Positions 1 through 12,539 of a stretch of 64,000 bases of DNA are shown here, piece after piece. Where the stretch lies: assembly GCF_031143425.1 (NCBI RefSeq), contig NC_090450.1, forward strand, positions 218,065,442 to 218,129,441. The letters run 5' to 3'. A model generated the notes under the pieces. That model saw only the letters and a program-made list of their open reading frames with translations. It searched no databases and had not been told where the DNA came from. The position numbers and the translations under genes were made by a program. The number at the start of each line of letters is the position of its first letter. Position 1 is the first letter of the stretch. This stretch comes from Pleurodeles waltl (lineage: Eukaryota; Chordata; Amphibia; Caudata; Salamandridae).

Positions 1-720
1 CTTAAATGACAACACAAATCTGCCGGTTTACTACAGGAAGGGTAACACATTTGCTTCAGAACTTTACAGAGATTTCACTTGAAGCCTCGGCCGCTACTCT
101 CTCCTTCTCAGTTCCCTCATACGCAAGCAGAATTCGACCTGCAAATCCTACTCTCGACTTGTCAATGACTCCTTCTAGTGCACTTTAGAACTTGTCAAAT
201 CTCCATCGAAGGTTTCACACATGCATCATAACTCGAAACTCGACTTGTCAACCACGCCTGATTGACCTACTAAACCGCACAGATTACGACATAAACCATT
301 TTAACATCATACTCCGGAGTCTTAGACCTCAATATGTCCGTATACAACAACCAACCACGTGGATAATTTTGAGCAACAAGCGCTGCATTCGCATGAAGTA
401 CGCCGACTTCCCTACTCTCATACTGTGGAGTACGCTCACTCCTTCTAAACAACACTTAATTTGGCCTAATCACACTCAAGTATTCACAATCACCTGCAAA
501 GTGCATAAGATTTAATAAGCGCAAAAGACCCTAATCACACATACTATGGCGCCGAGAACATTCCCAACTCATTCAGGCAGGCTCCGAGATCCCGGGAAAA
601 GCCATGGCGAATCTAGCAACTCATCATCTTTCCAAATTGCATTATCACAAGAAAACAAATTAAACAATGAAACTCCGTCCTAGGGCCCCCAAGGGCCAAA
701 CTGTACTCTGCTACCAGAAC
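1..720 (-). mobile_element. Leader region of a left-hand ERV copy (body off the window)
   Basis: This stretch aligns by eye with the ERV leader at about 48889-49776, including the shared text around the PBS and the run of G/C just before it. The copy lies on the minus strand, so its gag-pol-env would continue to the left, outside the window. It lacks the 156 bp hairpin element that sits in the leader of the complete copy. The short open frames here are not conserved and are not called genes. Element assignment is firm; whether a full body exists off the edge cannot be seen. Confidence 0.8.
706..716 (-). promoter_or_regulatory. ERV primer binding site, initiator tRNA-Met type
   Basis: Four bases inside the LTR edge, the minus strand reads TGGTAGCAGAG. 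This is the complement of the 3' end of eukaryotic initiator tRNA-Met (ending CTCTGCTACCA). The following bases keep only partial similarity. The same 11-mer occurs at the same place in the complete ERV. Confidence 0.65.
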
Positions 721-2270
721 TGTTAACGCGTCCGTCTATGTTAATTTATACACATCAGGACTCGTTTTAGGCCAATGAATCTTTGGGCCCAGTGGTGAGA
801 CACCGTAGGACGAGATAACTGATCAAAACACCAATTAATATGTCAATAACATTGCCAATACTTAACACCAAAATATATCCCGCTCCAGACATTTAATAAA
901 CATTTGACGCAATCATGACCTTTCAGTCATGAATAACCACACCTTAATGAAGTTTTATGGGTTTTATTCCCTATTGATTACAATCTAATAGCAAATGCAT
1001 CAATCTCAAAGTCAAGAAGCATATAAGCACAGTTACAAGATGACAACCACAATAAGCTTTCAAGAATGCAAAAATCAGAAACATAGATAATCAGATGGGT
1101 ATAACCAGATTACAGTACATCGAATGTTCTAAGATACAGGTTCAGCATAGCATCACGTCAGTCACGTCGGTTTGTCAGTCAAAATGAATACCTCGTCTAA
1201 CCTCTAATTAGCATTAGCATGTTGGGCTTCATGCAAAACAATTTGAACACCAATTTGGAAAACATCTAACTAAGGTCTCTAATCAAAAACATACAGCAGT
1301 TGGTACCTAGAAAGAAAAGGCAAATAAATGAATTTTCATTAACAACATTATAATTACCCTCCTCTGATTAGGTCAGCATTCAGGATTAGTCTTCGTCTTC
1401 AGGACATCAGTTAGATCGCCGTCAGTCTATCTAAGTTTAAAAGGCAAAGACACTCTCCTCATAAGGAGAAAAGTGTAAGGGGCAGTCGTATGGGCAAAGA
1501 TGGTTTTCTCTAAGTCTCAGGTCACCAAATAGAGTGACAGAGTTTCGAGACGCAATCAATATCATTCCCTACCTAAAGAGCTGTCTATTTCCTGTGTCAT
1601 GGGTTTTTATCCCTTTTTCGTGATTCATTCCCCCAAAATTCTATTGGTCAGTCAATACACCCTACCATTGTTAACCTATCAAATTATACATTAAGTAATG
1701 CATTTTGTCATTTTTGATAATTCATTTTGTTCTAATTGGTCATCATAATTGACGTATTTTCGTAGGTGGCTCATCCGGGGTTACTTCATTGTCTTTGCAC
1801 GTATCAGGTCAAAAGTTCTCTTCTTCTCGCTCCATCGTCCTTGGAAGTGTCCGATAATGTTTCGAAGCACATAATTCTATCCTAAAAGCTGCTAGCATGC
1901 GGATGAGAAAATGTGGCTCTGTTGCAAATTTATTGAAGGGAAAAGAACAATCGCTGGGTCATGGCCTTTTGCAAGTTAGCATACTGAAGAGACGGAAAAA
2001 TACAATTTAATATGAGAGCTACACAGCTTTGCTTGACTCTCGCTAACTTAAGATATACGAGTTCTAATGAATGCAGTTTTATGCGTTTTTAAAATGTGCA
2101 CAGTTTTAGCAATTTATGAATGATTATTTCTTATAGTTGACATTAGTTTACACACACATAAAATCCTTTATGTTAATGAATATATTTCAATGAATATTTT
2201 ATTTAATGCAGCATTGTTAATCATAAGCACTTTACGTCTATAATATGTAATATAAAGCTACGCTCTCTCA
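721..2270 (-). repeat. 5' LTR of the left-hand ERV copy
   Basis: About 1550 bp, reading TG...CA, and similar along its length to the LTRs at 37706-39299 and 49777-51369. On the minus strand it starts TGAGAGAGCG and ends GTTAACA next to the PBS. It is clearly more diverged from the other two LTRs than they are from each other, so this is an older or different subfamily member. The bases just outside the right edge are GATT; the matching left duplicate would lie off the window. Confidence 0.85.
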
Positions 2271-3669
2271 GATTCAATTACCACGGCTGTGCTCTGTGCT
2301 GTTCCTTTTAGAAAGTACAAGTATACATGCGTAAATCCACCCTCATGGAATGGAGACACCCGCCCTGAGTTCGGCAAACACCGGTGGGACTTTTGAAACG
2401 TATATCCATATGTAACCTTAAAATATATGTGTATTTTTTCTTTTTTAAACTGAACCTACTTACTTACCTTAGATCAGCTAACAGTGCGTGGTAATGGCAT
2501 GCAAGGTAAAAGTGGGGTAAAAAATGTGATATGAAGGCATGCAATGTATTTCCCTGCGTTTTTCTGTCATACCACCTCTTTTTAATACTTACAGCTTTTA
2601 GCTTAGAAAAAATATTTTTTTATGTATCTAAGTTTCTCATGGTGGTTTTCTATGCTGCACGTTAGAAATGACTTAATGGTCCATTATTTCTTGATTCTAT
2701 TTCGTATGTTGAGTTATCTTATTACATAGATAAAATCTGCCTGCTCTATTGGCTGACCAGTCCTATGTGAGAAAAAGTCAAAATAGGAATTGTTACATTC
2801 CAATGAAGCAGGCAAAAGGATGAACTAAAAGCATCCAAGAAGCCTGTTTGATGAGTATTGCTTTTAAATACATTATTTCTAAGTTATAAAATCTAAAAAC
2901 ATTGCATTGATGGGCACTGGTAGTGAATGATAAAGTGACTAGTTTTATTTTTACCAACCTAACATATAGATGTCAATTATGAACACACCCTGAATTTCCT
3001 AGAATCCCATTTACTAGAAAATATATTCATTTGTTATGAAAAAACTGCAAATAATTCGCGTCAAATACATAACAAGTAGGTAAAAAGAATCACCAACCAC
3101 ACTGAAACGGGATTTACATGTCTCAAGGACAATTTCAAATATTAAATTTAAAGCCATGTCATGGTCTTGGCACCCACCTTTCAGGAATAGAGGGCGCAGA
3201 ATAATTTTCCTTTCTTCATAGAGCAAAAGACAGTTGAGCAGTAGATGGACCACGGTGTGTTTAACATTTAAGTTACTGATGCATAGGCCTTTGTTTGAAG
3301 TAATTTTATTGGGAACATACCCAAAGCGCTAGGAAGGGTCTACTCCACAATCTAAGAAGAAGGCCCCTTCTGCATACCCGAGACCTCAAGTAGGTACTGT
3401 TATATGTCCTTTGAAACTATCCACTTGGATTAGGTAAGCAGTTTCGTGCTTAACCCTTAGCAGCTGCACCCTCCCTTTTGATGAATGTTTTAGTTTAAGT
3501 AAGTAGAGCATTTTACACAGCCTATTAAAGAGAAATCCATTTTAGGGATGGAAACCAATGAACAATGAGTTCCAGTTAATTGAACCCCGTCATGCCTGAG
3601 CTAGATATGATAGTTTAACTTTAGATGGGATGCACTCCAGTTGCTAAAAATACCGAATAACTTGTACTT
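2271..3669. other. Unannotated AT-rich sequence
   Basis: No coding frame, tRNA or recognisable repeat was supported. The longest frame, 79 codons on the minus strand near 3014-3253, has no motif and average composition for chance ORFs. Confidence 0.5.
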
Positions 3670-3671
3670 TA

Positions 3672-3880
3672 GTTTATAATTTCCATAGGTCAAGATGGCG
3701 TTCTAACAGGATGGCATGGAGTCTCAGTACATGAGTCCCCACCATCCTACGACAGACCCAGGACCTGCTGGCCTTCAGAAGCCTCCTCAAGACCTGGCTC
3801 TTCGACCAGTAGCAATCCCCCCCCCCCCCACCCCAGCGCCTTGAGACCCTTGATGAAGGGAATGCCAAAGTATTTTTACT
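3672..3880 (+). mobile_element. 3' end fragment of an L2/CR1-type LINE
   Basis: The frame reading through leucine-rich 'SLLKTWLF' at about 3775-3810, followed by a C-run and 'CGCCTTGAGACCC', matches the 3' end of the longer LINE at 5.9-6.9 kb (about 6800-6870). Only the last part of ORF2 and the start of the 3' UTR are kept. A 13-base poly-C tract lies at 3817-3829. Confidence 0.6.
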
Positions 3881-5454
3881 CATATATCTTTGAGAGGTTC
3901 CAAGTCTAACTTCTGGGTGAGTGCAAAAAATGTTCTCCGTAAATGGTTTGTGTAGTAAGTTCCAATGAACTGTTCTTAAAATTGGTTCGAGGTAGTAACT
4001 CCCATAAAAAGCTTCAAATCTCCTCAAGCCATTAGCAGTTCCCCTAAAGGAAATTCTCAATAAAGAAAAGTGGCCTGCCCGATTCAGCCTAGAATTAAAA
4101 TGGAGACCCGATATTTATATGAATGCCCCTGTGCAAGAGTTTGGTTGTTTAAATGACACTGGAACTTAGCCCGTTTTGATGAGAATATCAGCGTTTTGGT
4201 TTTCCCCACATTGAACATTTATAGTCAATTTTTTCTGTATACCATAATCTCTCAACGGTGAAATTTTTGTTTGAAGAACAACCAGGGTATTATCTAACAA
4301 AATAAGATCATCAGCATACATTCTGCCTGCAACGTGGTATTTGCTAATTTTACGTGAAGGATGGTGGTTTCAATTGCCAGAGCATGCAACCGCGCACAGA
4401 CTATTTTCACTAGTGAACTGTCTGGTTAAAATTCCCTTTCTATTTCAGTCTACATGCACCAAATGTAGAAATGTAACTGTTGGATAATGCGCTGAAGGCC
4501 CGCGGGTATGTTTAACGCCTGCGTTTTGCTCCAAAGGATACTGACAAGTACCAATTTATTGTTTTATTTTAGGAGGAATGTTAGTAAAGTAAACATATAT
4601 TTTATATCTCTTGATTATGCCTTTCGTTAATGTTTTTTTATAACCCTAGTAATTATGTTTTGATGAATTCTCGCTCTTCGTGCTAATTGGTCCTTGATGA
4701 AGTGTATTCACATTTCAGGCATCTGTGGATGTTGTAAACAAACAGAAATTGTGTTGCATAAAATTGAAATCTTGGCGTATGAATCGCATTTGGGATCATT
4801 ACAAGCATTTATCTATAACGCTGTATATAGTTATTATATCCATTTGTATATCTACAGCAAGCGAGGGTCTTGCTTTGCCTAGCTACTGCATATGGTAAAT
4901 AGAAGGAATAGAGCTGCTGTGAAGGTGCAGCAGTTATACACCAATAGTAACAGCCCTATGTCCTGGAACTTTGCTGGGGAGGCTCAGTGGTTTGGTGAAA
5001 TAGAAGGCCTACAGGGTGGGGTTTCTTCCTCAGGCCCGCTGAAACTTTCCATCAGGCATCCAAATCTACAATTATTGTAATTGTGCTTCGTCTATTTTGC
5101 TGATTTTTAAACAAGTAAATTAGTATCAGTCTAGCTTTAATTGCATCATGATTGGCACATATTTTCCATGAAACTGCATCCCAGTAAACGCCTATCAATG
5201 ACTCAGTAGGTAATCTCAGGGTGATTATTATTAATGATGTTTGCAGGTGGGCATATATCAGAGGCAGAAAATAATGACAATGAGGAGACTGGAAAACATG
5301 GAAATCGGGTTCATTATCTTACAAGATTTAAAAATAAGATACCATCTATACATATATATGCAAAGGTTAAAGTCACCTTATAGTTATGTGAAAATGTCAG
5401 TTAAAATGTAAAATTTTAAATGAAAAAACAAACACTGACATTCACTTGTACTGC
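3881..5454. other. Unannotated AT-rich sequence
   Basis: Nothing with coding support. Two 62-codon frames at 4694-5080 lack motifs and are treated as chance. Confidence 0.5.
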
Positions 5455-5935
5455 TCACTGGCCTAACTAGACCTTTCCCCACCACCATGAACAGTGGTCT
5501 CATGAATGATGTAATTTGAGATGTGATTGGAGATATGGTCAATTATGTTGTTACACATGTCATGAGTGATGAAATATGTGAGGTCATAAGAGGTGCATGG
5601 TGGAGCAAGTCCTCGTTAGGACAGTAAACTATAAATGGTACATTTCAGTGTTTTTTTAGTTTAAAAAGTTAGGTTTTAAGTGACTTTCCAGCTGATATAA
5701 GCAGTGAATGTTTAATGAGTGGCTAAGTTCCTCTGCTCTTTGTTAGTGTGACCTCCTGCCATGCGTGATTCTCTTTAGTGTTTTTTTTTATATAATGTGG
5801 GTGCCTCAGTCCCACCCAGGCCACCCACAGATTAGTGCCCTAAAGTAACTATAACTATTGCCCTTGCCATACACTGCTAATTACCCCACATATTACATCA
5901 CTCATGACATTACTGATGACATCACTGCAACAGGG
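5455..5935 (+). repeat. Dispersed repeat, first copy
   Basis: The segment ending in text about CCCCACATATTACATCACTC recurs at 8620-9215, partly in inverted order: the 'GCCCTAAAGTAACT' segment near 5836 is reverse-complemented near 8630. The LINE fragment begins directly after, at about 5925. Family unknown. Confidence 0.5.
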
Positions 5936-6842
5936 ATCCTCCCTCAGCCCAACACTTTCCAACGTTTACATGGCTCCTCTCGCTAACATCGCAAGATCCC
6001 ACCACATTAACATAGTATCTTACGCAGACAACACCCAGCTTATCATCTCCCTCACAAAAGACCCTACCTCAGCAAAGAAACAACCTCCACAATGGACTCC
6101 ACCCCATCACCAACTGGATGGAATCAAGCCTCCTCAAGTTAAACACAGACAAAACAGAAATCCTCATCTTCGGCAGCAACCCTTCCGCTTGGAACGATTC
6201 CTGGTGGCCTACCTCCCTAGGAGCCGCACCCACACCCACCACCCAAGTACGAACCTGGGAATCATCTTGGACTCAGCACTCAGCATGACTCAGCAGGTCA
6301 ACGCAGTCTCCTCTTCCTGCTACAACACCGTTCGCATGCTTTGCAAGATCTTCAAGTGGATTCCCATCGAAACCAGAAAGACTGTCACCCATGCCCTGGT
6401 CAGTAGCCGACTGGACTACGGCAACGCACTCTATGCAGGAACCACGGCCAAACTACAAACGAAAATACAACGTATCCAAAACGCCACCGCCCGACTCATC
6501 CTCGACGTCCCACGTCGCGACCACATCTCTGCCCATCTCAGAGACCTACACTGGCTACCCGTATCGAAGAGGATTACCTTCAAGCTACTCACCCATGAAC
6601 AGAAAGCCCTCCACAACACAGGTCTGGCCTACCTCAACAACAGACTCACCTTCCACACTCCCGTCTGCCAGCTCCGTTCTGCCAGCCTCGCCTACGTCCC
6701 CCGCATTCGCCGCACCACTGGCGAAGGAAAATCCTTCTCTCACCTCGCCGCCAAGACCTGGAACTCCCTACCACTCCACCTTCGCCAGACCCAGGACCTA
6801 CTTACTTTCAGGAAATGCCTCAAGACATGGATATTCCACTAG
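5904..6842 (+). pseudogene. 5'-truncated L2/CR1-type LINE ORF2 (reverse transcriptase C-terminal half)
   Basis: A 312-codon frame covers the end of the RT palm and the long C-terminal region of an L2/CR1/Jockey-group LINE. The palm motif reads YADN at 6021-6032, where an active enzyme needs YADD, so the second catalytic aspartate is lost. Downstream blocks typical of the group are visible: 'SRLDYGNALYAG' (about residues 171-182), 'IQRIQNATARLIL' (about 190-202), 'LHWLPV', and 'KTWNSLPLHLR' near the end. The first codons may be flanking sequence rather than LINE. The element is 5'-truncated, as usual for LINEs. Confidence 0.8.
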
Positions 6843-6918
6843 TAGTTGCCCCCCCCGCGCCTTGAGACCCAGAGGTGTGAGTAGCACGCTTTATAAATTA
6901 CGTGATTGATTGATTGAA
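6843..6918 (+). mobile_element. LINE 3' UTR with TGAT tail
   Basis: Short 3' UTR beginning with a C-run and the shared 'GCCTTGAGACCC' text, ending in tandem GATT units at about 6904-6917. Simple 3' tails of this kind are typical of L2/CR1-group LINEs. Confidence 0.65.
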
Positions 6919-7009
6919 CATCTGAAATTACATAATTGATAACAAGACAGTGCATGGCTGACTGTACTATTTGCTTCAGTGAAATGAGGATCTCTGCTGG
7001 ATCCAGCTT

Positions 7010-8515
7010 CCCAGTTCATCTTGGAACGTCAGAAGTGGTCCTCGCAGTATTAGATGAGCTGAATAACAGATCCTTGGACTCTGGCCAGGTACCTGGGAGA
7101 TAGAAGGATACAGTGGTCATTCTACTTCTAAAAAAACCTTTCTTGGACTCCACCAAGTCAGAAAATTCTCGTCTGGTTTCGCTGCTACAATGCTTCTTCA
7201 AGGTTACAGAGAAGTTTGTCAATAAGCAGCTTTCTAGCTTTATTTAGAGCCATGACCTGCTACACTCAGATGCAATCTGGCTTTCGTCCCTCATACAGTA
7301 CTGCATCAGCCTTGTTGAAGAGATTTCTGACAATGAGAATTCTGCAGCATTGCTTTTGTTGGCTCTCAGTGACCCTTTCGACTCTGTCTCCCATAATATC
7401 TTGATTAAGTGACTGGAATTGTGGGGTGAGCCATACAGCATTAAGGTGGGTCGCTTCTTTTTTGCAGGGGGGCACCTTTAAGGTGTTGCAAAAACCTTAT
7501 CAACCAAAGTGCTGCCTCTGTAGCAAGGAGAGCCACAGGGCTCCTCCTTGAGTCTGACCTTGTTTAATGAATACATGCGTACGCTGGGAGAAGTCATCGA
7601 AAGCTATGGGTTTTCCATCACCTCATACGCAGATGACATGCAGCTTATCATGATGCTGTCACAAAACCCTTCCCATATGGCCTCAACCCTTTACCTCTGC
7701 CTTGCAGAGGTTGCCAGTTGGATGGATTTGAATTGCCTTAAGCTTAACGCAGGGAAGACCAACGTTCTGACTTGGGCAATCATTTGAACATCTAGTCCAC
7801 TGCATGGTGGCCTAAGAGCTTGGTCCATTAACTGCTCCCAAACCCAAAAGAAACTTGGCATTTGGTCAATGAAAAATTGTCTTTCGACAACCAAATAACT
7901 GCAGTGGCAGGATTTCTCAAAATGTTGAGGGAAATCTTGGGTCTATTGCCAGTGTCGGTAAAAAAACAGTCAGGCCATGATTGTGTCTAGGCTTAAATAT
8001 TGTAATGTTTTGGACTTTGGCATCATGCAGGGTCATATTACAAGATTACAAAGAGTGCAGAATGCTACTGCATGTCTCTCATTGAACCTGCCAAAGTGTG
8101 TGTCGACTGGTGGCTGCACTCAAGAAGCTCCACTGGCTTCTAGTGAAACAGAGATCCTTCTTCAAAGCTTCCTGTTATTATTACAAGGCATTTGCAAACA
8201 ATGTCTGCAGTACCTTCAATCTTTTGTTACACCATATGTTGCTTTGATGAATTTGAGATCGGCAGGGGTTATATTGGCAAGTGTTATTAAAGTGAAGAAA
8301 GTGGCAATAGATGGGAGTTCTTTCAGCTGTTTTGCTCTGAAATTGTGGACAGCTCTTCGTCTGACAGTTCGTCAGGCCCAGTCGGAAGATCTCTTCAGAA
8401 AAAGACTCATGACTTTTTTATTTACCTCAGGTTTTATGGGGGTCTCATTTTTGCGTTTAGGCAGGTGGATACCTGTACCTAGCACCAGGACACTTCATAT
8501 GAGGTAGCTGCCCGC
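7010..8515 (+). pseudogene. Degenerate L2/CR1-type LINE ORF2
   Basis: RT similarity is spread over several frames. About 7120-7440 contains the finger-domain pattern (LLKKP...LVSLLQCFFKV, then ALSDPFDSVSH, the D-containing 'AFD' block). About 7548-7787 contains an intact YADD at 7626-7637 and 'WMDLNCLKLNAGKT'. About 7977-8507 contains 'SRLKYCNVL', 'RLQRVQNATACL' and the terminal 'ALKLWTALRLTVRQ'. At least two stops and two frame changes separate the pieces, so it is dead. It is a different subfamily from the LINE at 5.9-6.9 kb, being clearly diverged from it. Confidence 0.75.
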
Positions 8516-8558
8516 TTTAGAAATTGTTTTATTATTATTGTTATAATGATTACTAATA

Positions 8559-8559
<1 letters not shown>

Positions 8560-8598
<39 letters not shown>

Positions 8599-8610
8599 CA
8601 TCATCATCAT
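8560..8610 (+). repeat. (ATT)n microsatellite
   Basis: Uninterrupted ATT units, changing to ATC at the right end. It lies just behind the LINE 3' end and may derive from its tail. Confidence 0.9.
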
Positions 8611-8619
8611 GGCAAGGGC

Positions 8620-8762
8620 ATGAGTTGCAGTTACTTTAGGGCACAAGTTATAGTTACTGAATTTCAGTGTTTTTGAGTTTAAATGTTACTTTTTCACTGA
8701 AAGTTTCACCTAACTATAATGTTAATCTTTGTTTTTTAGTGAATTATATATATATATATATA

Positions 8763-8798
<36 letters not shown>

Positions 8799-8850
8799 TA
8801 TGTATATATTATTTTTATATATATACATATATATATGTATATATATTATT

Positions 8851-8930
<80 letters not shown>

Positions 8931-9215
8931 CTATGACACACCCTTCCTATGCACTGCTACTTACCCCACATATCACATCTGTAATGACATCTTCTGTGAT
9001 ACCATTCATAATATAATTGCAACATTTGCAATAAAATTTTTGATGGCAAAGCTGTGCATGGCGGAGTTGCGACGTATAGTTAAATTAGAGCATGAGTTAT
9101 AGTTTCTTGAGACAAGTATAACTGTAATTGTTGAATTTCTATGGTTTTGTGCGTGTAAAATCTGAACCTAACTGTAACGTCGCCGCAACCTTTGGTTTTT
9201 TTGTGAATATAAGTA
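8620..9215. repeat. Dispersed repeat, second copy, containing a (TA)n core
   Basis: Shares segments with 5455-5935: the stretch near 8630-8700 is inverted, and the 'CACTGCTACTTACCCCACATATCACATC' region near 8952 is direct. The middle is a long TA microsatellite. The layout suggests inverted repeat arms around a simple-repeat core. Confidence 0.5.
8744..8928. repeat. (TA)n microsatellite
   Basis: Almost pure TA with a few TG/TT interruptions. The tyrosine/isoleucine reading frames here are artefacts of the repeat. Confidence 0.95.
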
Positions 9216-9689
9216 TTTCAACCACACATGTATAAAATAAATGAAGCCCCACATGGGGTCGGCCCGTGACAAGGAGGGCCGACCCCCTGTCAACTTCCTT
9301 GTGTTATTTTGTTTCATTTTATTAATAAAATTCAACCCTCTGGGGAAAACAACTGTTTTTTCTTTAAATAAAACAAATATGATCCTACAAATGGTGGGGG
9401 GTTGGCCCACTTTCAGGAGATGATATCCCTTGTGTCTAGTAGGTCGTGGATCACAGCGTGGCCATGATCCAAAGCCAGGAAACCCCTACAGGAAATCCTC
9501 ATTTGAAAGAGTACACTCTCCCCTTTCAAACAACTCTCCCTCAAAGCTGTAGAGGCACTTTTGGCCTTTTTTCACCACCATAGTGGGAGAGGACTCATAC
9601 CTGCTCCTCCTGTCCACTCAATGGAGAAAAAGTGATGTCAGGGCACCTCATGGTTCGCTGATGCCAAAAATGAGCGGGTGGCCAAGGAG

Positions 9690-10113
9690 AGACGTGGGAC
9701 CAATTCCCCTTCTTCCCTCAGGGTGCTTTGCACCAGAGGATTCTTTTAAGCCCTACCTGGTGTCAGCCAGTGGCTGACAGACATGAGGGTGTGCGTGTGT
9801 CGGCCATTGGCCAACACATGCACCTAAAGGATTAAACATGGGATTTGAACTCCCTGTTTGCACAATGCTTTTGGATAAAGCAGTGTGCTCCCCTCACAAA
9901 TAAGTGGGTGGGTGAGGAGAGGTGCAGAAATGATTCTGCATCCTCCTTGGGGGTGCTTTGCACCAGAGAATTCTTTTAAGCTCTACCTGGTGTCGGCCAA
10001 TGACCGACAGATGCCCCAGGTAGGGTGTGCAAGCTTCATCCATTGGCCAACACATGCACCCAAAGGGTTAAACATGTAATTACAACTCCTTGTTTGCACA
10101 ATGCTTTTGGATA
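9690..10113 (+). repeat. Two-copy diverged tandem repeat, period about 230 bp
   Basis: The text GGGTGCTTTGCACCAGAG occurs at 9721 and again at 9951. Both are followed by 'TTCTTTTAAGC', 'CTACCTGGTGTC', 'GGCCAACACATGCACC' and 'TTTGCACAATGCTTTTGGATAA' at the same offsets. No coding potential. Confidence 0.8.
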
Positions 10114-10600
10114 ACATCCCAGGAATAACTGAAGGTTTCACATGTGACATATTGCCATTTGGCAGCTGTGTACACCTATTTGTCAAATAGGCTTGCTCTG
10201 CTGCGGTAGTGTTCTACCTGTTTGTGTGAGACCTGTTTGCTGCTGCCCCTACTCTGCCTTCCTTGTGAAGATCGCTGTATTTTCTTCTTGTGCCATGGTG
10301 TACCACTCTTATGAAGTAAGTTTGCAGTAGTCCCTCTCTGGTATGCCTATTTTGCATCAGGGAAGCTTACAGTTCAGCTCTGTGTGCTATTTCTTTTCTG
10401 GGTGAAGAACACTTACACTTGCACTGCCTGTATGAGGAGCTATTAATTGCTTTGCAATGCTGCTACTTGCAAAGTACCTGCTGTGGGTGTATTGATGTTT
10501 TGGTACTTTGGCTATTGCATTCAATCAAACATTTTTAAAAAACTGCCTATGCACTTAGGCAGAGGATCATAAATCACCCAATAAGGAAAAATATTTTACT
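10114..10600. other. Unannotated intergenic sequence
   Basis: No motif-bearing frame or recognisable repeat. Confidence 0.45.
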
Positions 10601-12510
10601 GAACTGAGGTTGTAGGAGTTAGGACTCAGGATGGTGGCTGAGAAAGACTAGGAAACAAAGAGTTACACAGAAGGGAGAAGGAAGCAATGGAATAATGAAG
10701 GAGAAGGAACAAGGAAGTGGAAGCAAAGAAGAAACAAAAAAGGTGAAAGAAAATGTGAGAAGTAGTGGAAAGAAAAATATGGGAAACACCTAAAAAGGAG
10801 AGAATGTAAGGAAAGGTAATAACACATGAGAAAGAAAGCAGTTGATATAAAAAGAAACGGCAAAAGATATTGAAGAAAGCTTGTAATAACTGATTGGAAA
10901 AGAATAAAGGAGCTGGAAAAAATCAAGCATTGTCTATAAAGAATAGAGAAAGTAAGATCACAAAAGCTGAACATCAGCAAAAAGCATGAGCAGGAACCGA
11001 TGAGTGAGAGATTGTGCAAGAGTGGCAGGTAAACACAAAAAGGAGAGCTATACACATTGCAAAGTGAAGATGTGTGTAGACTGGATAGCTGTGAATGTTA
11101 CATAATGATTGAAGTTATGGAATGGGAAGGAGAGATAACACAAGTGTAAAATATGGGACTAAAAAAGAGCAAGGAGTAAGGGAAGTTGCAGGAAGTTGAG
11201 TGAGCAGAAAGGAAAATTGGGAATGATAAAAGTAAGTTGGAAACCAGAAGTAAGAAGGTGTCAATGAATAAGAGAGGTAGCAGTAAAAGAAACAAGCATA
11301 ACAGAAGTTTGAAAATAAAAGATGGGGTAAAAGTGGAGAAAGATGGGAAACTGGGGATGCAGAAGCGAGAAGAATAGAGGCAGAGAAGGTGATGAGAAGA
11401 GACGGTGATATGAATAGCATTGAGTGATAGTGAGAGAATGAGAGGAATAAAGTGGATGTAAGAGGTGAGGAAGATAGATAGGGCCATATATATTGGCCCC
11501 TAGCGACACAGGAGCGTCACTTTTTGTGACGCTCCTGTGGCACTAAGCAGTGCGCCGTATTTATAAGGTGCCGTTAAGCCACTTTTTGTGGCTTAACGCC
11601 CCCTTGTAAATATGTCCCCTTCCCGCGCAGAACTGTGCATGGAAGGGGTGTGCAATGGGTGTTAGTGTGGGCATGCCACAGCAACATCCATTGCATTTTG
11701 ACGCTGCCTCAGATTTATGAAATTTCGTAAACCTGAGGCAGCGCCAGAATCTAATGCCACCCCCAGGGATGGCGTTAGCAGGGAGCAACGAGGAGGAATA
11801 CTTTTATGCCTCCTCGTTTTTCACTTTTTATATGCATGCTGCAGAATGCAGCATGCATAGAAAGAGCAAAATGCCAGACATTATTGTTTATGCGCTGGAA
11901 GGTGTCCCTTCCTGCACATAAACAATCATTTGAACATGACGCTTTGTCACTTCTGTGTGTGCTGCTTTGCGATTAGTGATTGTTTATGTGCAGGAAGGGA
12001 CACCTTCCCACACACAAACAACCACACCCCCCAACACAGACATCCTGCATGATGGTGCAAGGATGCCTGCGTTGGTGCTGGCAGCTATATTTAGCACAGG
12101 GGGAATCACATATTCCGTTAAATATGGCACATCCCTACGTTTCTAAAGTGACGCAGCGCTGCCAATTTTGGTGCAGCACCCCACTTCACCACTTTTCCAT
12201 AAATCTGGCCCTTAGTTGTCAAGTGTAAAATTAAGTGTGCAGCAGGAGCAGGAGGGTTGGTGACATAGATAGCAGAGAATGTGAGGTACACAAGTTGAAC
12301 GTAAATTCGAGGAGGAAGCGGAGAATGAGAGATGGGGTGGCAGTAAAACTAAGAGAAATGGAAGTGAGTGTGAAATAGGTGGAGATATAGTTTAATGAAA
12401 TGAGAGTTTCAAAGCTGGAGGTAAGCAGCACATTGGAAGAGATAGAGTGAACTAAGGAGAGGTCTAGGTGCAAAGAAGCCCACTGAATCACATGGAGAAT
12501 CAAAGTCACC
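10600..12510. repeat. Purine-rich tract on the plus strand, split by a hairpin element
   Basis: From about 10600 to 11480 and again from 12225 to 12500 the plus strand is dominated by G and A in irregular GAA/GGA/AAG text. The long minus-strand 'ORFs' here (rich in S, L, F, P) are composition artefacts. The two halves were one tract before the element at 11481-12211 inserted. Confidence 0.7.
11481..12211. mobile_element. Miniature element with GGGCCA termini and internal hairpins
   Basis: The termini read GGGCCATATATAT on the left and, inverted, GGGCCAGATTT on the right. Inside are strong local palindromes, for example GAGCGTCAC...GTGACGCTC near 11512-11535 and TTAAGCCAC...GTGGCTTAA near 11573-11597. 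No transposase frame. Three-base flanks are ATA and TTA, not identical. It resembles other short elements in this window that carry 3 bp duplications (see 51387-51524). Confidence 0.6.
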
Positions 12511-12539
12511 CTTGCAATTCAGCAATTGCGCTAAACATA

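Noticed and set aside
8729..9102. Tyr/Ile-rich reading frames of 95-100 codons
   Set aside because: They are translations of the TA microsatellite.
10663..11509. Ser/Leu/Phe-rich minus-strand frames up to 130 codons
   Set aside because: Open only because the plus strand is almost all purine. They overlap in several frames and show no domain.
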